The notes under the pieces are model-generated. The model did not search any database. It was given only the letters and a program-made list of their open reading frames with translations, and was not told the DNA's origin. The translations under genes were made by a program, and so were the position numbers. Positions 63,244-64,000 of a stretch of 64,000 nucleotides of DNA are shown here, in pieces (within the stretch, counting starts at the first letter, position 1; every line of letters begins with the position of its first letter). The DNA is from Oceanobacillus piezotolerans. GTDB lineage: Bacteria; Bacillota; Bacilli; Bacillales; Amphibacillaceae. The stretch spans positions 496,001 through 560,000 of the forward strand of contig NZ_RCHR01000001.1 of the NCBI RefSeq assembly GCF_003665065.1. Reading direction: 5' to 3'.

Positions 63244-63900
63244 ATGTTAAATAAAAGTGAAATTCGTTACTCTCTGGATGTAATGGCGGAGATGTTTCCA
63301 GATGCAAAGGGGGAGCTAGTACACTCCAATCCTTTTGAGCTCGTGATTGCGGTCTTGTTATCCGCCCAATGTACAGATAAGCTAGTAAATAAAGTGACAG
63401 CTACCCTTTTTCAAAAATATAAAACACCAGAAGATTATTTGGCCGTTCCTTTAGAAGAACTACAAGAAGATATTAGGTCTATTGGATTATATCGGACTAA
63501 AGCCAAAAATATTCAGAAGTTATGCCAAGCTCTGATTGATAAATTCGATGGAGAAGTGCCTCGAAAGAAAGAGGAGCTTATGAGTTTAGCTGGAGTAGGA
63601 AGAAAAACAGCAAATGTGGTAGCTTCCATTGCTTTTGATGAACCAGCAATCGCTGTTGACACTCATGTTGAGCGTGTATCCAAGAGATTAGGTATTTGTA
63701 GATGGAAGGATTCTGTTATTGAGGTAGAAGAAACGCTAATGCGAAAAGTACCAAGGGAAGAATGGAGCATTACCCATCATCGAATGATATTTTTTGGCAG
63801 GTATCATTGTAAGGCAAGAAATCCTAATTGCCCTGAATGTCCATTATTAGACTTGTGTAGGGAAGGCCAGAAACGGATGAAAAAAAGGGTTATAGAATAA
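63244..63900 (+). CDS. nth: Endonuclease III
   Basis: 218-residue DNA glycosylase and AP lyase that removes oxidised pyrimidines. Helix-hairpin-helix LAGVGRKTANVV with the catalytic lysine near residue 121; catalytic aspartate in AIAVDTHVERVSKRLG near residue 140. The [4Fe-4S] site CX6CX2CX5C is at the end (CKARNPNCPECPLLDLC). The ribosome binding site GAAGGAGA lies in the dnaD end. A strong terminator follows. Confidence 0.96.
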   Translation: MLNKSEIRYSLDVMAEMFPDAKGELVHSNPFELVIAVLLSAQCTDKLVNKVTATLFQKYKTPEDYLAVPLEELQEDIRSIGLYRTKAKNIQKLCQALIDKFDGEVPRKKEELMSLAGVGRKTANVVASIAFDEPAIAVDTHVERVSKRLGICRWKDSVIEVEETLMRKVPREEWSITHHRMIFFGRYHCKARNPNCPECPLLDLCREGQKRMKKRVIE

Positions 63901-63949
63901 CAAGTGGTCTTTTAGCGTAATGTTTTCCTTAAGATTAGCTAAAAATAAT

Positions 63950-63992
63950 AAAGGAGTAATCAGGCAATTTGCCTGGTTACTCCTTTAATTTC
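63950..63992 (+). terminator. Intrinsic terminator after nth
   Basis: TAAAGGAGTAATCAGGCAA pairs with the complement ending TTACTCCTTTA (63977-63987), with one unpaired position in each arm, followed by ATTTC. Confidence 0.85.
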
Positions 63993-64000
63993 ACTTTAGC

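Overview
The window is a stretch of core chromosome from a low-GC, endospore-forming, probably flagellated member of the Bacillaceae. This rests on strong AnGGAGG-type ribosome binding sites, frequent TTG and GTG starts, and spore genes (spoIVA, sleB-ypeB, a SpoVIF-like gene, yphAB). It also rests on a gene order that follows the Bacillus subtilis resA-to-nth region almost gene for gene. Several local gene losses and a Bacillaceae-style GC-rich palindromic repeat suggest a genus outside the B. subtilis group, perhaps near Oceanobacillus or Virgibacillus. That placement is inference. No tRNA, rRNA, CRISPR array, prophage or transposase gene was seen.

Layout. 1-8.6 kb: resA (cut by the window edge), resB, resC (cytochrome c maturation), resD-resE (redox two-component system), a DUF4430-type lipoprotein, then sigX-rsiX behind a textbook ECF promoter. 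8.6-9.15 kb: first copy of a palindromic repeat. 9.2-17.8 kb: fer (minus strand), ypbB-recS, a short ypbE-like gene, ypbG, mecB, ddl, gudB, ypdA. 17.8-21.9 kb: ansA (minus), prsW, sleB-ypeB. 22-25.5 kb: ypfA (PilZ), cmk, plsC, ypfD. 25.6-26.0 kb: second copy of the repeat. 26.1-33.6 kb: yphA, yphB and its small partner, der, gpsA, a SpoVIF-like gene, a DUF2768-like gene, yphF, spoIVA. 33.9-37.7 kb: hbs, mtrB, hepS-menH-hepT, ndk. 38-43.9 kb: cheR-aroC-aroB-aroH-tyrA-aroA. 44-50.5 kb: ypiA, ypiB, ypiF, qcrABC, ypjA, a shrunken ypjB, a YugP-like protease. 50.5-59 kb: ypjC (minus), then ypjD-dapB-bshA-cca-birA-dinG. 59.3-64 kb: ypmA-ypmB-aspB-asnS, dnaD-nth.

Functional themes. Menaquinone respiration is represented by the Res cytochrome c maturation proteins, the qcrABC bc complex, and hepS/menH/hepT for menaquinone synthesis. 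Aromatic amino acid synthesis is represented by the aro/tyr cluster, which lacks the trp genes and hisC that interrupt it in B. subtilis, although the trp regulator TRAP (mtrB) is kept. Bacillithiol metabolism is represented by bshA and ypdA, and the spore coat, cortex and germination by spoIVA and sleB-ypeB. Essential housekeeping genes are der, cmk, plsC, gpsA, asnS, dnaD and hbs.

The least explained sequence is the pair of GC-rich palindromic elements at 8621-9139 and 25609-26002. Next come a chain of hairpins between ndk and cheR, and several operator-like inverted repeats (resC-resD, upstream of hbs, upstream of the SpoVIF-like gene). I found no convincing new multi-gene system; most of the window is conserved backbone.
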